NCBI GenBank assembly: GCA_964384595.1
Contig: CAYLLY010000003.1
Span: 9,697 to 73,696 of the forward strand
Source: SCTG01 sp964384595
GTDB taxonomy: Bacteria > Nitrospirota > Nitrospiria > Nitrospirales > NS-4
Direction: 5' to 3'
DNA length: 64,000 nucleotides
How positions within the stretch are numbered: position 1 is the first letter of the stretch; the number at the start of each line of letters is the position of its first letter. Made by a program: the position numbers and the translations under genes. Positions 43,502 through 52,096 of this stretch are shown here, piece after piece. The notes under the pieces are model-generated. The model made no database searches, was not told where the DNA came from, and saw nothing but the letters and a program-made list of their open reading frames with translations.

Positions 43502-44632
43502 ATGCCTACTACCGAGCGCTCGCGGGCCAAACGGACGTACCTGCCTCATCTCATTGCCTGGGAGGTGACCCGGAGTTGCAACCTGAACTGCAAACATTGC
43601 CGGGCCGCCGCGCGATTCGGTCCCTACCCCGGCGAGCTCAGCACGGAGGAGTGCCGCCGGTTCCTGGATGATGTGGCCTCGTTCAGCAGCCCCATCATGA
43701 TCCTCACGGGGGGCGAACCCATGCTGCGTGACGATATCTATGACATCGCCGCGTACGGGACCTCGCTGGGTCTGCGAATGGTCATGTCGCCCTGCGGACT
43801 CCTGATGACGGAGGAAAATACCCGCCGCATGTTGGAGGTCGGGATCAAGCGGATCAGCCTCAGCGTTGATGGAGCCGACGCCGCCACGCACGACGGGTTT
43901 CGTGGGATGCCGGGTGCGTTCGACGGTGTCATGCATGCGGTAGAGCTGGCCAGGCGCGTCGGGATGGAGTTCCAGATCAACACCACCATCTCTCGGCACA
44001 ACCTGCATCAGCTTCCGGAGATCCTGGATCTGTCGCTCCAGCTCGGCGCCGTGACATGGTACCCGTTCCTCCTGGTCCCGACCGGAAGAGGGTCCGCCCT
44101 GGTCGAATGGGAGCTGTCGCCCGTGGAATACGAAAAGACGATCGGCTGGATCTATGAGCAGCAGGAACGCCTGGCCATCGGCATCAAGCCGACGTGCGCT
44201 GCTCACTATCAGCGGGTGTTCCGGCAGAAGGCGTGGGAGAGCGGCCACAAGGCGACCTGCTTCACTCACGGCCAGGCCGCATCGGGCGGGATGCATGCGA
44301 TGACCAAGGGGTGCATGGGAGGGTCCTCGTTTGCGTTCGTGTCGCATGTGGGGAAGGTCCAGATCTGCGGGTTTCTCGAGGTCGAGTGCGGGGACATCCG
44401 CCGGGAGCCGTTCAGCCGGATATGGGAGACGTCGCCGGTCTTCCTCGAAATGCGCAACGAAGACGGCTACGGGGGCCGATGCGGGGTGTGCGAGTTTCGG
44501 AAAGTCTGCGGCGGCTGCCGGGCGAGGGCCTTTGCGATGACGGGCGATTATCTCGCGGAAGAGCCCTATTGCACCTACGAGCCCAAGCTGGCCAGGGCTT
44601 CCGCGGGAGGCCGTCTGCAGGCGGGGGAATAG
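43502..44632 (+). CDS. Radical SAM/SPASM protein, NirJ/AhbD-like
   Basis: 376 residues. The radical SAM cluster motif is C26-x3-C30-x2-C33 in CNLNCKHCRAAA, the form seen in NirJ (heme d1) and AhbC/AhbD (alternative heme) enzymes. GGEP (ILTGGEP) follows. The C-terminal SPASM-type region has CGFLEVECGD, then CGVCEFRKVCGGCRARA and a final Cys in PYCTYEP, ligands for an auxiliary [4Fe-4S] cluster. It probably modifies a tetrapyrrole or a peptide. It heads a run of cofactor-type genes. Confidence 0.85.
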   Translation: MPTTERSRAKRTYLPHLIAWEVTRSCNLNCKHCRAAARFGPYPGELSTEECRRFLDDVASFSSPIMILTGGEPMLRDDIYDIAAYGTSLGLRMVMSPCGLLMTEENTRRMLEVGIKRISLSVDGADAATHDGFRGMPGAFDGVMHAVELARRVGMEFQINTTISRHNLHQLPEILDLSLQLGAVTWYPFLLVPTGRGSALVEWELSPVEYEKTIGWIYEQQERLAIGIKPTCAAHYQRVFRQKAWESGHKATCFTHGQAASGGMHAMTKGCMGGSSFAFVSHVGKVQICGFLEVECGDIRREPFSRIWETSPVFLEMRNEDGYGGRCGVCEFRKVCGGCRARAFAMTGDYLAEEPYCTYEPKLARASAGGRLQAGE

Positions 44633-44673
44633 AGAAATGATGAGCGGCGAGGCCCAACCAAGGAGGTGCTGCG

Positions 44674-45018
44674 ATGGTCGGTGAGAGCTTCGTGCTGGGA
44701 GTGGTGACATTGGTGGGGGTGGTGGCGTTCGTGTACGGGATTCTGTCCGTTTCTTCGCAGGGACAGATTCTTCATGGGGTCCGCAAGCGGTTCTTCTGCG
44801 ATGGAAAGCAGCAAGTGGTGGATGTGGATTTTGTGGAGGTGAACCGCAACAAGTATGACGTGGCGTCCTGCACGGCGTTCGTGGAGGACCAAAACATCTC
44901 CTGCGACAAGCACTGTGTGAAAATCCTGGAGGAAGACGTGTCGCAGGCCGACGGGAAGGGAAAAGTGCTGAATCAGGTTCGGGCGCCGCAGCCGGCCTTT
45001 CCGGGCGACGGACGATAA
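44674..45018 (+). CDS. Small membrane-anchored protein with cysteines
   Basis: 114 residues with one N-terminal transmembrane helix (about 6-26) and a soluble tail carrying C42, C67 and C76/C81-type positions (FFCDGKQQ, SCTAF, ISCDKHC). GGAGG lies before the start. The function is unknown; a metal- or thiol-linked role is possible. Confidence 0.6.
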   Translation: MVGESFVLGVVTLVGVVAFVYGILSVSSQGQILHGVRKRFFCDGKQQVVDVDFVEVNRNKYDVASCTAFVEDQNISCDKHCVKILEEDVSQADGKGKVLNQVRAPQPAFPGDGR

Positions 45019-45055
45019 GACCACGCCGATCGCGGCGAGGTGAGGAGGTACGACC

Positions 45056-45652
45056 ATGGATTGGATTTTGGGTCTGGGGACGACGGTGGCGCTTCTTCTG
45101 GCGATCGGCTATGGGATCAACTCGCTTCTGCAAAGCAGGAAGGTGACGGTGTTTCCTCTCCTGCGCGTCAAAGAAGGCGGGGTCTCCCGGGATGTGCTTC
45201 ATATGACGCAGGGGCAGGGGTCAAACACAGGAGAAAAGAGAGGTGAGGACATGATCTCGGTAGAGCAAGTCATCTCAAAGAAGGGAGTGCTGAAGATCAG
45301 CCTCCGGGACTCCGCTCAAAAAGCGGCGGCCGTCATGGCGGAGCATAGTGTGGGCAGCCTGTTTGTGGAGGAAGACGGCAGGGTCCAGGGTATCGTCACC
45401 GAAACGGATATCGTGCGGAAAGTGGTCGCCGCCAACCGTCCATTGTCCGTCACGGCGGTGGGTGAGATCATGAGCGCTCCGTTGATCACGATCGACCGCG
45501 CGCGGTCTGTGGCGGAGGCGGACGAGCTGATGAGCCGTCACCATATCCGGCACTTGGCCGTGACCGACGAGGGGCGTGTCGTCGGAGTCCTGTCGGTTCG
45601 CGATCTCCTGCGTCCGATCGAGACGGCCGAGCCTGCGGCGCAGGGTGCCTGA
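45056..45652 (+). CDS. CBS-domain protein with N-terminal membrane helix
   Basis: 198 residues from ATG 45056 with TGAGGAGG upstream. A transmembrane helix (about 3-23) and a linker precede two CBS motifs (VISKKGVLKISLRDSAQKAAAVM and EIMSAPLITIDRARSVAEADELM). A second ribosome site, GAGGTGAGG, lies before the in-frame ATG at 45251, so a soluble shorter CBS form could also be made. No stop separates the two starts. Confidence 0.75.
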   Translation: MDWILGLGTTVALLLAIGYGINSLLQSRKVTVFPLLRVKEGGVSRDVLHMTQGQGSNTGEKRGEDMISVEQVISKKGVLKISLRDSAQKAAAVMAEHSVGSLFVEEDGRVQGIVTETDIVRKVVAANRPLSVTAVGEIMSAPLITIDRARSVAEADELMSRHHIRHLAVTDEGRVVGVLSVRDLLRPIETAEPAAQGA

Positions 45653-45676
45653 ACAACGCGCCGATTCGCCTGTTTG

Positions 45677-46921
45677 ATGGGAGTGCGGAACGGTGAGAGG
45701 CCGGATGTCCTGATCGTCGGGGCGGGGATTGGCGGGCTCACCCTGGGTCTCTTGCTGGGGGAGCGGGGCCATCGCGTCACGGTTCTGGATGATCGGGAGT
45801 ACGTTGAACCGCTTTACCGGCCGGAGTTGCTCCAGCCGGCCGGCCTTGAGGTGCTGGACGCGCTGGGTGTCCTGGACAAGCTCGCGTCCCGTGGAGCGGT
45901 CCGATGCGAGATCTTCGACTTCCTGTCCACGGCCGGCCGGCGCCTCTGCCGGGTGGATTATCGCAGGTTGGATCACCGGTTTCCCCATACCCTGATCGCC
46001 TTTCCCCACCTGACCCAGGCCGCCCTGCTCGAGAGGTTGTCGAGGTACCCGACGGTCCGGGTCCGGCGTGGATGCTCGCTCTACTGGCTTGTTCGATCCC
46101 GTGACGGCCTTTCCCATGTGACGCTTTGGGAGCACGGCGAACTCAAACGCCTCTCGGCCGGGGTCGTCATCGGGGCGGACGGCAGACATTCCCGGGTCCG
46201 CAGGGCTGCCGGCATCCGGACGGTCCGGACTTCCTACCGTGACGCGTTTCTCACCTTGATGGTGAAACGCCCCCCGGGCTTTGGAGACGCGATCCGGTAC
46301 TACGTGGGTCGGCGGCAGATTCTCGGCATGTTCCCGGCCTCGCCCGACGGCCTGTGTCTCCTCTACATGGTTCCGGCTGAGGGGTTCAGCGCGGTGAAGG
46401 CCCGCGGACTCCCTGCGCTGAAGGACGAGATCGCGGCCATGGATGGAGACGCGGCGGGCGTGCTCTCGGAGGTGGTCGCATGGGACCGGATCTCCTACCT
46501 GGACTGCCAGACCACGCAGGCCGGCTCATGGGTGGCGGATGGGGTGGCGCTCCTGGGTGATGCCGCGCATACGTGTCATCCCCACGTCGCTCAGGGCGGC
46601 ACTCAAGCCATGCTGGACGCGACGGCCTTGGCTCCGGTGTTGACTCGATGCCTGGAAGACGGAGACTGCTCGGCGGAACGGCTTTCGGCTTATGAAGAAG
46701 CCCGCCGTCCGGTCGTGGAGAAGCTCCAGCGGATTGCCCACGAATACGCCTGGCTCTGGAACACCGGCAATCCTTTTCTCGCATGGCTGCGTGATCGCAT
46801 GTTCAGCGAAATCGGACGGCGGCCCCGGCTCCTTTCGAAAGTGATGGAGACCGAGGCCGGGCTGCGCGTGGCGCCGCTCACTGTCGCTGAACGGCTCCAA
46901 GCGCTGGGGGTGTTTTCATGA
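45677..46921 (+). CDS. FAD-dependent monooxygenase (UbiH-like)
   Basis: 414 residues. GAGIGGLTLGLLLGE binds FAD, VIGADGRHSRVRRA is the DG motif and GDAAHTCHPHVAQGG the GD motif. It is a paralogue of the 30290 protein (shared FLSTAGR or FYQPGGR, ARRPVVEKLQRIA, NPFLAW-x-R, RPRLLSK) but lacks that protein's cysteine-rich N-terminus. It overlaps the next gene by four bases (ATGA), so the hydroxylase and a radical SAM enzyme are probably made together. Confidence 0.85.
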   Translation: MGVRNGERPDVLIVGAGIGGLTLGLLLGERGHRVTVLDDREYVEPLYRPELLQPAGLEVLDALGVLDKLASRGAVRCEIFDFLSTAGRRLCRVDYRRLDHRFPHTLIAFPHLTQAALLERLSRYPTVRVRRGCSLYWLVRSRDGLSHVTLWEHGELKRLSAGVVIGADGRHSRVRRAAGIRTVRTSYRDAFLTLMVKRPPGFGDAIRYYVGRRQILGMFPASPDGLCLLYMVPAEGFSAVKARGLPALKDEIAAMDGDAAGVLSEVVAWDRISYLDCQTTQAGSWVADGVALLGDAAHTCHPHVAQGGTQAMLDATALAPVLTRCLEDGDCSAERLSAYEEARRPVVEKLQRIAHEYAWLWNTGNPFLAWLRDRMFSEIGRRPRLLSKVMETEAGLRVAPLTVAERLQALGVFS

Positions 46922-48003
46922 GATCCGGCTGCGCGCGACACACGAATACATCCTGCCTTCGCGCACAGGCCATCCTTGCCAAGTGCGAGACAGGCGACCC
47001 TCTCGATCTTGAGGATGTTGCGCATCTCTTAAAACAGGAGAATCACTACGTTCGGGAAAGGGTTGCTCTCGCTGCCGGGCATCTGAAGGAGCGCCATTTC
47101 GGGAGGCGCATCGTTCTCTTTGCTCCGCTGTACCTTTCCAATGAGTGTGTGAACAACTGTCTCTACTGCGGCTTTCGTCGCGACAATGCGACTGTTCCCA
47201 GAAGGACGCTGACCGTGCCTGAGGCGGTGCGGGAAGCCGAGGTCCTGGCCGACCGGGGTTTTCGCCGTGTCTTGCTGGTCACGGCCGAACACCCCGGCCA
47301 CGCGTCCATCGGATATTTGTGCCGTGTCGTGGAGGCGATTCTCCGTGAGACCCGCATCAGGGAGATCGGCGTCAATGCCGCGCCGATGCCGACCGAGGAC
47401 TTCCGCGCCTTGAGGGAATCCGGGGCGACGGCCTATCAGTGTTTTCAGGAAACCTACCAGCCGCGAGTCTACGGTCTGGTCCACCCGTCGGGGAAGAAAC
47501 GGGACTACATGTGGCGCGTTGACGCGCTGGACCGCGCTTTGACGGCCGGCTTCAGGCAGGTCGGCTTGGGTGTGCTGCTGGGGCTGTGGGACTTTCGCGG
47601 CGATGTGCTGGCGATGGTCGCCCATGCCCGGCAACTCCTGTATCGATTCGGGAGCCTCCGAGTGATTGTGTCGTTGCCGCGATTCAGGACGGCGGCGGGC
47701 GCTGCGCTGGCGCATCCCCCGTTTCCGGTCACTGATTCGCAGTTTCTGCAGTCCGTCGCCGTCTGCCGCCTGGCCTTGCCGACGGCTGAGATCGCGATCT
47801 CGACCCGCGAGCGACAAGGGTTCCGCGAGGTTCTGATGAAGTGCGGCGCCTCGATGATGAGCGCGGGGTCGGTGACGTGGCCGGGCGGGTACTCGGGAGT
47901 CTCGGGATCAGGTGCGACCGGGCAGTTCACCATTGAGGATTGCAGGTCGGTTGGACAGGTGTGTGCCGCACTCAGCTCGCGGGGACTGAGCCCGGCTTTT
48001 TAA
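46918..48003 (+). CDS. Radical SAM protein, HydG/ThiH-like, lacking the C-terminal domain
   Basis: 361 residues. APLYLSNECVNNCLYCGF (C77-x3-C81-x2-C84) is the signature of the ThiH/HydG tyrosine lyases. The barrel continues to GQFTIEDCRSVGQVCAALSSRGLSPAF and then stops. HydG would go on at this point with a C-terminal domain carrying a CxxC auxiliary cluster. The next gene begins 30 bases later, so no frameshifted remainder is possible. No [FeFe]-hydrogenase or thiamine gene is nearby. A tyrosine- or tryptophan-lyase-type step in an unknown cofactor pathway is plausible. Confidence 0.82.
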   Translation: MRSGCARHTNTSCLRAQAILAKCETGDPLDLEDVAHLLKQENHYVRERVALAAGHLKERHFGRRIVLFAPLYLSNECVNNCLYCGFRRDNATVPRRTLTVPEAVREAEVLADRGFRRVLLVTAEHPGHASIGYLCRVVEAILRETRIREIGVNAAPMPTEDFRALRESGATAYQCFQETYQPRVYGLVHPSGKKRDYMWRVDALDRALTAGFRQVGLGVLLGLWDFRGDVLAMVAHARQLLYRFGSLRVIVSLPRFRTAAGAALAHPPFPVTDSQFLQSVAVCRLALPTAEIAISTRERQGFREVLMKCGASMMSAGSVTWPGGYSGVSGSGATGQFTIEDCRSVGQVCAALSSRGLSPAF

Positions 48004-48033
48004 CAGGGCGAGGGGGGGGTAAGGAGTCAAGGC

Positions 48034-49581
48034 GTGTACAAGACCATCTACGTGCCGGTGGACAACTCGGACTGCTCCAACTGCGCCGTTGATCTGGCTG
48101 TGATGCTGGGCAAGCGCCTTGGCGCTCGGGTCATCGGGAGCCACGTCTATGCGGCGCGCATGCATGAGCGACGGTTCAAGCAGATGGAGGCCGGGCTCCC
48201 GGAGGAATACCACGAGGAGACCGTCCTGGAGCGGCAACGGAAAATCCATGACTCGTTGATTTTCCGGGGCTTGCAAATCATCACGGATTCCTATCTCGAC
48301 CGTGTCGAGCGCACGTGCTCCGACGCGAACCTCCCGTTCGAACGGCGCACATTGGAAGGCAAGAACTATAAGGCTCTTGTCGAGGATATCGACACGCACC
48401 GGTACGATCTCGTCGTGATGGGCGCATTCGGGCTCGGAGCCGTGAGCGAGAGCGATATCGGAAGCGTCTGCGAGCGCGTCGTCCGGCGGGTCAGGTCGTC
48501 GGACATCCTCGTGACCAAGGATACGCGGCCGATGAACGGCGGCAACATCATGGTCGCGCTCGACGGCAGTCCCCACGCCTTCGGCGGGCTCAGGACGGCC
48601 GTGGCCTTGGGTCAGGCCCTCGGCGTCCCGGTGGACGTGGTCGCGGCCTTCGACCCATATTTTCACTATGCGGCCTTTCACAGCATCGGAGCGGTCCTGT
48701 CAGAGGAAGCCGGGCGGGTCTTCCGGTTCCGGGAGCAGGAGAAGCTTCACGAAGAAATCATCGACAGCGGTCTGGCGAAGATCTACCACTCCCAGCTCGA
48801 CATCGCGCGGGACATCGCGCGGAGCATGGGCTCCGACATCACCACGTCACTGTTGGACGGCAAACCCCTGCAGAAGCTGCTGCAACGCGTCAAGCAGAGT
48901 CGGCCTTGGCTTCTGATCATGGGCCGCGTCGGCATTCATAGTGACCAAGATCTGGATATCGGGAGCATCACGGAACGACTCCTGCGGGAGGCGTCTTGCC
49001 ATGTGCTGATCTCAAACCAAACGTCTACGCCTCCCCTCCAGACCGCGGCGCAGCACACCGTCGTCTGGTCCGAAGAGGCGGCCCGGCGGATGGCGCGGAT
49101 GGGGATGCCGGCATGCGCGCGGGTCGGCATCATGCAGTACGCGATCGAGCAAGGACATTCCGTCATCACGACCTCCGTGATGGACACGGCCATCGCTCGT
49201 CTGATGCCGGGAAGCCACGGCGTTGCGACCGAGAGGCCGGCGGCGGCGACGCGACTCATCTATCGGTGTGGGAATTGCGGACATGTGGCGAAAGACGAGC
49301 AGCCTCATGCCTGTCCCGTCTGCGGCGCGGTTCGCGCGCGGTTCACCACGGAAAACGTGGCGGCGCTCCAGTCGGGACGGTCGACCGAAGGGCCGTTGAC
49401 ATGCGAGGCGGCTTTTGACGGGACGAGCCTTGAGTGGACCCGGGAAGCGCGCGAGCTGTTGCAAGGAGCGGCGACCGAGATTGAACGCCGCAGACTCCGG
49501 GCGGAAGTCGAAAAGAGCGCGCGTCGGCTGGGGCTGACCACGATCACGAAAGCGCTCTGCCTGCCCTTCGTCGAGCCATGA
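48034..49581 (+). CDS. Universal stress protein / PCP-reductase-domain fusion with zinc ribbon
   Basis: 515 residues. Two universal stress protein domains span about 1-165 and 170-330. A helical domain (VVWSEEAARRMARMGMPACARVGIMQYAIEQ through SVMDTAIARLMPG) matches the PCP_red domain found at the end of light-independent protochlorophyllide reductase BchB. A rubredoxin-like zinc ribbon (CGNCG and CPVCG) follows, then a second PCP_red-like segment (LEWTREARELLQGAATEIERRRLRAEVEK). A regulatory or tetrapyrrole-linked role is possible. GGGGGGGTAAGGAG precedes the start. Confidence 0.78.
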   Translation: MYKTIYVPVDNSDCSNCAVDLAVMLGKRLGARVIGSHVYAARMHERRFKQMEAGLPEEYHEETVLERQRKIHDSLIFRGLQIITDSYLDRVERTCSDANLPFERRTLEGKNYKALVEDIDTHRYDLVVMGAFGLGAVSESDIGSVCERVVRRVRSSDILVTKDTRPMNGGNIMVALDGSPHAFGGLRTAVALGQALGVPVDVVAAFDPYFHYAAFHSIGAVLSEEAGRVFRFREQEKLHEEIIDSGLAKIYHSQLDIARDIARSMGSDITTSLLDGKPLQKLLQRVKQSRPWLLIMGRVGIHSDQDLDIGSITERLLREASCHVLISNQTSTPPLQTAAQHTVVWSEEAARRMARMGMPACARVGIMQYAIEQGHSVITTSVMDTAIARLMPGSHGVATERPAAATRLIYRCGNCGHVAKDEQPHACPVCGAVRARFTTENVAALQSGRSTEGPLTCEAAFDGTSLEWTREARELLQGAATEIERRRLRAEVEKSARRLGLTTITKALCLPFVEP

Positions 49582-49597
49582 GCCGGTGAGGAACTGA

Positions 49598-50551
49598 ATG
49601 CAGTACGTCTATGGACCCGTGCTTTCGCGAAGGCTGGGCCAGTCGCTGGGGGTCGATCCGGTTCCGCTCAAGACCTGCAACCTGAACTGCGTCTACTGTC
49701 AACTCGGTCCGACACCCGTCGGCAGTTGGACGGAAGCGGTTTATCCGCCGCTCTCGGTGATCCTCATGGAAGTCGGTGAGGCCTTGGCATCGGCACAGGA
49801 CCTCGACTACGTGACCATCTCCGGATCCGGTGAACCGATGCTGTATGGAGACATCGCGGCGTTAATCAGAGCTATCAAGGACATGACAGAGGTGCCGGTG
49901 GCTGTCGTCACCAATGGGACGCTGCTTACTTTCCAGACCGTGCGGGAAGCGCTGTATCAGGCCGATGTCGTGCTCCCCTCCCTGGATGCGGCCGATAACC
50001 GGACCTACAACCGTATCGTTCGCCCTCCGGGCGGGTTGAGTGTCGAGCAGGTCATTGCCGGGCTCGCCACGTTCCGTCGGCATTTTGCCGGGCAGATCTG
50101 GCTGGAGATCATGCTGGTCCGCGGGCTGAACGACACCCCGGAGCAACTTGAACGGCTGAAGATCATGATGGACTTCATCCTGCCGGACCGCATCCATCTC
50201 AACACCGTGGTCAGGCCGCCGGCGGTGAAATCGGCGCTGCCGGTCGCTCCGGAGCGCATGGCCGCGATCGCCGCGTACTTTGGGCCCGCTTGTGAAGTGA
50301 TCGCCGAGCATCCGGACGCCGCGCCACTACCGCCCGTCGAGGCGCTGGCTGAGCGGCTCGTCGAGATCGTCACGCGCCACCCCGCGACGCTCAGCGAGCT
50401 CGCCGAGACGCTGGGGACATTACCGTCCCTGGTGGCTGGGCGCTTGGTGGAACTCGCAGCGGAAGGCGTGATCGAGACGCGGTTCCATCACGGCCGTCTG
50501 TATTACGTCGCAAATCGCGCGAATGACGGATTGGTCGGGCTCAAGCCATGA
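49598..50551 (+). CDS. Radical SAM protein with C-terminal winged helix
   Basis: 317 residues. C27-x3-C31-x2-C34 in CNLNCVYCQ follows the characteristic start YGPVLSRRLGQSLGVDPVP of the COG0731-like family. TISGSGEP is the GGEP equivalent. The C-terminus (about 250-305) looks like a winged helix (LSELAETLGTLPSLVAGRLVELAAEGVIETRF). The function of this family is unknown. It overlaps the ResB gene by four bases. Confidence 0.85.
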   Translation: MQYVYGPVLSRRLGQSLGVDPVPLKTCNLNCVYCQLGPTPVGSWTEAVYPPLSVILMEVGEALASAQDLDYVTISGSGEPMLYGDIAALIRAIKDMTEVPVAVVTNGTLLTFQTVREALYQADVVLPSLDAADNRTYNRIVRPPGGLSVEQVIAGLATFRRHFAGQIWLEIMLVRGLNDTPEQLERLKIMMDFILPDRIHLNTVVRPPAVKSALPVAPERMAAIAAYFGPACEVIAEHPDAAPLPPVEALAERLVEIVTRHPATLSELAETLGTLPSLVAGRLVELAAEGVIETRFHHGRLYYVANRANDGLVGLKP

Positions 50552-51984
50552 TGGCCGGGATGTTTTCGGCGGTGGTTTCGAGCGAGGTGGTGCCTCGATG
50601 GGGATCCGTGTGGGTTCGAGTGCGTGACGGCCTGGCATCACTCCGGCTTGCCATTATTCTGTTCATCACGATCGCGATCGTGGCCACGATCGGCACCGTC
50701 ATCCCGCAAGGCGAGCCGGGCGAACGATACGTCGGCGCATACGGGGAGGTCGTCGCGCGGTGGCTCCGGACGCTGGGCCTCACCGACCTCTATCATGCCT
50801 GGTGGTTTGCCGGGCTACTCGTCCTGCTCTGCGTCAATTCTCTCACCTGTTTTTTCAAGCGCTTTCCGGCGATCTGGCGCTCGGTCCGCCAGGACAGGAC
50901 CGGCGTCACGCCGCAGTTCATTTCGAGCCTCGATCACAACCTCCGTCTGGACGCGGCGGCTGAGAAAGAATCGCTGGCCTGCGAGATCGCCGCGACGCTG
51001 GCCGGGAAAGGGTATCGCGTCCTCGTCGAGCGGGGCGCGGGAGAATTGACGTTGTTCGCGTCCAAGGGCGTCATGGGTCGAGTCGGGGCCCACGTCGCCC
51101 ACCTGAGCGTTCCCGTGATCCTCCTTGGGGGGCTCATCGGAGTCCTGTTCGGGTTCAAGGATTTCGGGGCCGGTGTGGAAGGCGAGACATACTACATTGC
51201 TCAGGGCGGCTTTCATCTCAGGGTGGATCGGTTCTGGATGGATTACTACGACACGGGGGCGGTGAAATCCTACAACAGCACCCTCACGGTGGTCGACCAA
51301 GGCAAGGACATCCTTACGAAAACGATCCGAGTCAACGACCCCTTGGAGTACAAGGGCATCAGGTTCTACCAATCGAGCTATGGGGACGTGTGGGATCGTG
51401 TCGAGAAGGTACGGGTCCTTGTCTCGGACCGGGAGACAGGCCGGATGCTGCAGGACGTATTGTTGGAGTGGCGGAAAGAGACCGTGCTGGAGGACCTCGG
51501 GCTCACCTTGGCCGCGACCGAGTTCGTGGCGGACTTCGGATTCGATCCGCACAAGAAGGCGGTGTTTTCCAAGTCGATCGAGCACCGCAACCCCGCCGTG
51601 AAAATCACGGTCGCCGAAGGGGACCGCCTCAGAGCCTCTCCGTGGCTGCTGTACGAGTTCCCCGATCTTGTCCAGGTGCAGGGCTCGAAGTATGACTTTG
51701 AGCTTGTCGGCTATATGCCCCGAAAATTCACGGGGCTCCAGATCGCCAAGGACCCCGGCGCGTGGCTGGTCTGGGTCGGCTCCACGGCGCTGGTGGTGGG
51801 ATTGACGCTCTCGGCCTTCATCTATCACCGACGACTGTGGGTGAAGGTTCACCGCGGCAATCAGGGAAGCGTTGTGTATGTAGGAGGTTCCACCCACAAG
51901 AGCGAGATGGACTTCAGCCGCGAGTTTGCCAGCCTCGCCGAAGAGATTCGACGGTTAGGGAGCGGAGTGCAAAGCCGCCAATAG
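50548..51984 (+). CDS. resB: ResB/Ccs1-like cytochrome c biogenesis protein
   Basis: 478 residues with transmembrane helices at about 30-50, 78-98, 180-200 and 405-425, and a large periplasmic domain between the last two, as in ResB/Ccs1. Typical segments are LRLAIILFITIAIVATIGTVIPQ and HVAHLSVPVILLGGLIGVLFG. ResB works with ResC/CcsA to export heme and attach it to apocytochromes c. No ResC is adjacent. The many c-type cytochromes in this window depend on such a system. Start at ATG 50548; ATG 50551 is an equally possible alternative. Confidence 0.88.
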   Translation: MMAGMFSAVVSSEVVPRWGSVWVRVRDGLASLRLAIILFITIAIVATIGTVIPQGEPGERYVGAYGEVVARWLRTLGLTDLYHAWWFAGLLVLLCVNSLTCFFKRFPAIWRSVRQDRTGVTPQFISSLDHNLRLDAAAEKESLACEIAATLAGKGYRVLVERGAGELTLFASKGVMGRVGAHVAHLSVPVILLGGLIGVLFGFKDFGAGVEGETYYIAQGGFHLRVDRFWMDYYDTGAVKSYNSTLTVVDQGKDILTKTIRVNDPLEYKGIRFYQSSYGDVWDRVEKVRVLVSDRETGRMLQDVLLEWRKETVLEDLGLTLAATEFVADFGFDPHKKAVFSKSIEHRNPAVKITVAEGDRLRASPWLLYEFPDLVQVQGSKYDFELVGYMPRKFTGLQIAKDPGAWLVWVGSTALVVGLTLSAFIYHRRLWVKVHRGNQGSVVYVGGSTHKSEMDFSREFASLAEEIRRLGSGVQSRQ

Positions 51985-52000
51985 CAGGGAGTTGGCGGGT

Positions 52001-52077
52001 GTCCCCATCGTCTAGTCGGCCAAGGACGCGGGCCTTTCGGGCCGGAAACACGGGTTCAAATCCCGTTGGGGACTCCA
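52001..52077 (+). tRNA. tRNA-Glu (anticodon TTC)
   Basis: Acceptor arms GTCCCCA and TGGGGAC pair fully, the T arm is ACGGG-TTCAAAT-CCCGT, and the anticodon loop CTTTCGG gives TTC. CCA is encoded. The anticodon stem reads CGGGC / GCCGG, leaving one G-G mismatch at the 28-42 pair. The discriminator base is T. Confidence 0.93.
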
Positions 52078-52096
52078 CATAAGAGAGCACAACCAC

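Noticed and set aside
46918..48003. HydG for [FeFe]-hydrogenase maturation
   Set aside because: The C-terminal auxiliary-cluster domain is missing and there is no HydA, HydE or HydF in the window.
52001..52077. tRNA-Glu as an integration site of a mobile island
   Set aside because: No integrase gene and no second copy of the tRNA 3' end could be found in the window.
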